This document shows positions 12,010-12,050 of a stretch of DNA of 12,050 nucleotides, piece by piece (position 1 is the stretch's first letter; every line of letters begins with the position of its first letter). Both the position numbers and the translations under genes were made by a program. The stretch comes from Elusimicrobiota bacterium (GTDB taxonomy: Bacteria > CG03), in contig JAGHAG010000104.1 of assembly GCA_021161625.1 (NCBI GenBank), positions 1 to 12,050 on the forward strand, in the 5' to 3' direction. The notes below the pieces were generated by a model. That model was not told the origin of the DNA. It searched no databases and was given only the letters and a program-made list of their open reading frames with translations.

Positions 12010-12050
12010 AGATCGCGACCCGACGAAGTTGGAGGAGCATATTTCTATCC
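12010..12050. other. GC-richer non-coding segment at the window edge
   Basis: After the repeats the composition changes: GATCGCGACCCGACGAAG is far richer in G/C than the surroundings and contains TCGCGA (12013-12018), also present at 6681-6686 in the other intergenic repeat region. It runs off the window, so its nature cannot be read. It could be a small dispersed repeat or the start of another element. Confidence 0.3.

Noticed and set aside
11658..12040. Minus-strand open frames antisense to the FecR basic tail and the terminal repeats
   Set aside because: They are Leu/Phe-rich shadows of AAG/AGA-rich coding and repeats, without ribosome sites.

Overview
The window comes from an AT-rich bacterium with a Gram-negative style envelope: a type IV pilus or type II secretion-like assembly operon, an LPP20-type lipoprotein, an exported FecR-domain protein and signal peptidase I. 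The divergent sequences, the PilX-like protein with a repetitive, probably beta-solenoid, body and the degenerate short tandem repeats between genes look like an uncultured candidate phylum (Omnitrophota-like or a neighbouring lineage). That placement is an impression and was not computed.

Layout. Positions 1-453 (+) are the 3' end of mnmA (tRNA 2-thiouridine synthesis). It converges, 14 bp away, on a six-gene minus-strand operon that runs from about 6458 down to 468. In transcription order this operon holds a promoter, a 15-codon leader ORF, an unrecognised helical protein (possibly ferritin-like without metal ligands), the PilB/GspE ATPase, the PilC/GspF platform protein, an MshD-like prepilin, a second prepilin, and a PilX-like minor pilin whose body carries spaced FQN motifs. 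All the genes overlap or nearly touch, so they are probably co-transcribed as one pilus or pseudopilus unit. A divergent intergenic region (6414-6762) follows, filled with degenerate 7-nt tandem repeats. The rightward block (6763-11895) is lepB, manC (GDP-mannose synthesis), panD (beta-alanine for pantothenate/CoA), an inositol-monophosphatase family gene, a single-pass membrane protein, an LPP20-like lipoprotein, and a FecR-domain protein with an extremely basic tail. The last 155 bp hold more 7-8-nt tandem repeats and a GC-richer scrap.

Two cross-cutting patterns are the most interesting. (1) Several rightward genes without a Shine-Dalgarno (lepB, manC, the 9852 gene) have a good -10 box ending 5-7 nt before the ATG, often with a -35 at the right distance. 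This predicts leaderless mRNAs beside genes with strong Shine-Dalgarno sequences (panD, the LPP20-like gene). (2) A family of drifting heptamer repeats occurs at several loci. It includes the last codons of mnmA and the -35 region of lepB, so the repeats may be adding coding and promoter sequence.

How the genes work together: PilB powers assembly, PilC is the inner-membrane platform, and the two prepilins plus the PilX-like protein would form the minor-pilin complex. Major pilin, prepilin peptidase, PilM/N/O/Q and PilT are not in the window. The rightward genes are a mixed housekeeping and envelope set: protein export, sugar nucleotide supply, CoA precursor, sugar-phosphate phosphatase and three envelope proteins.
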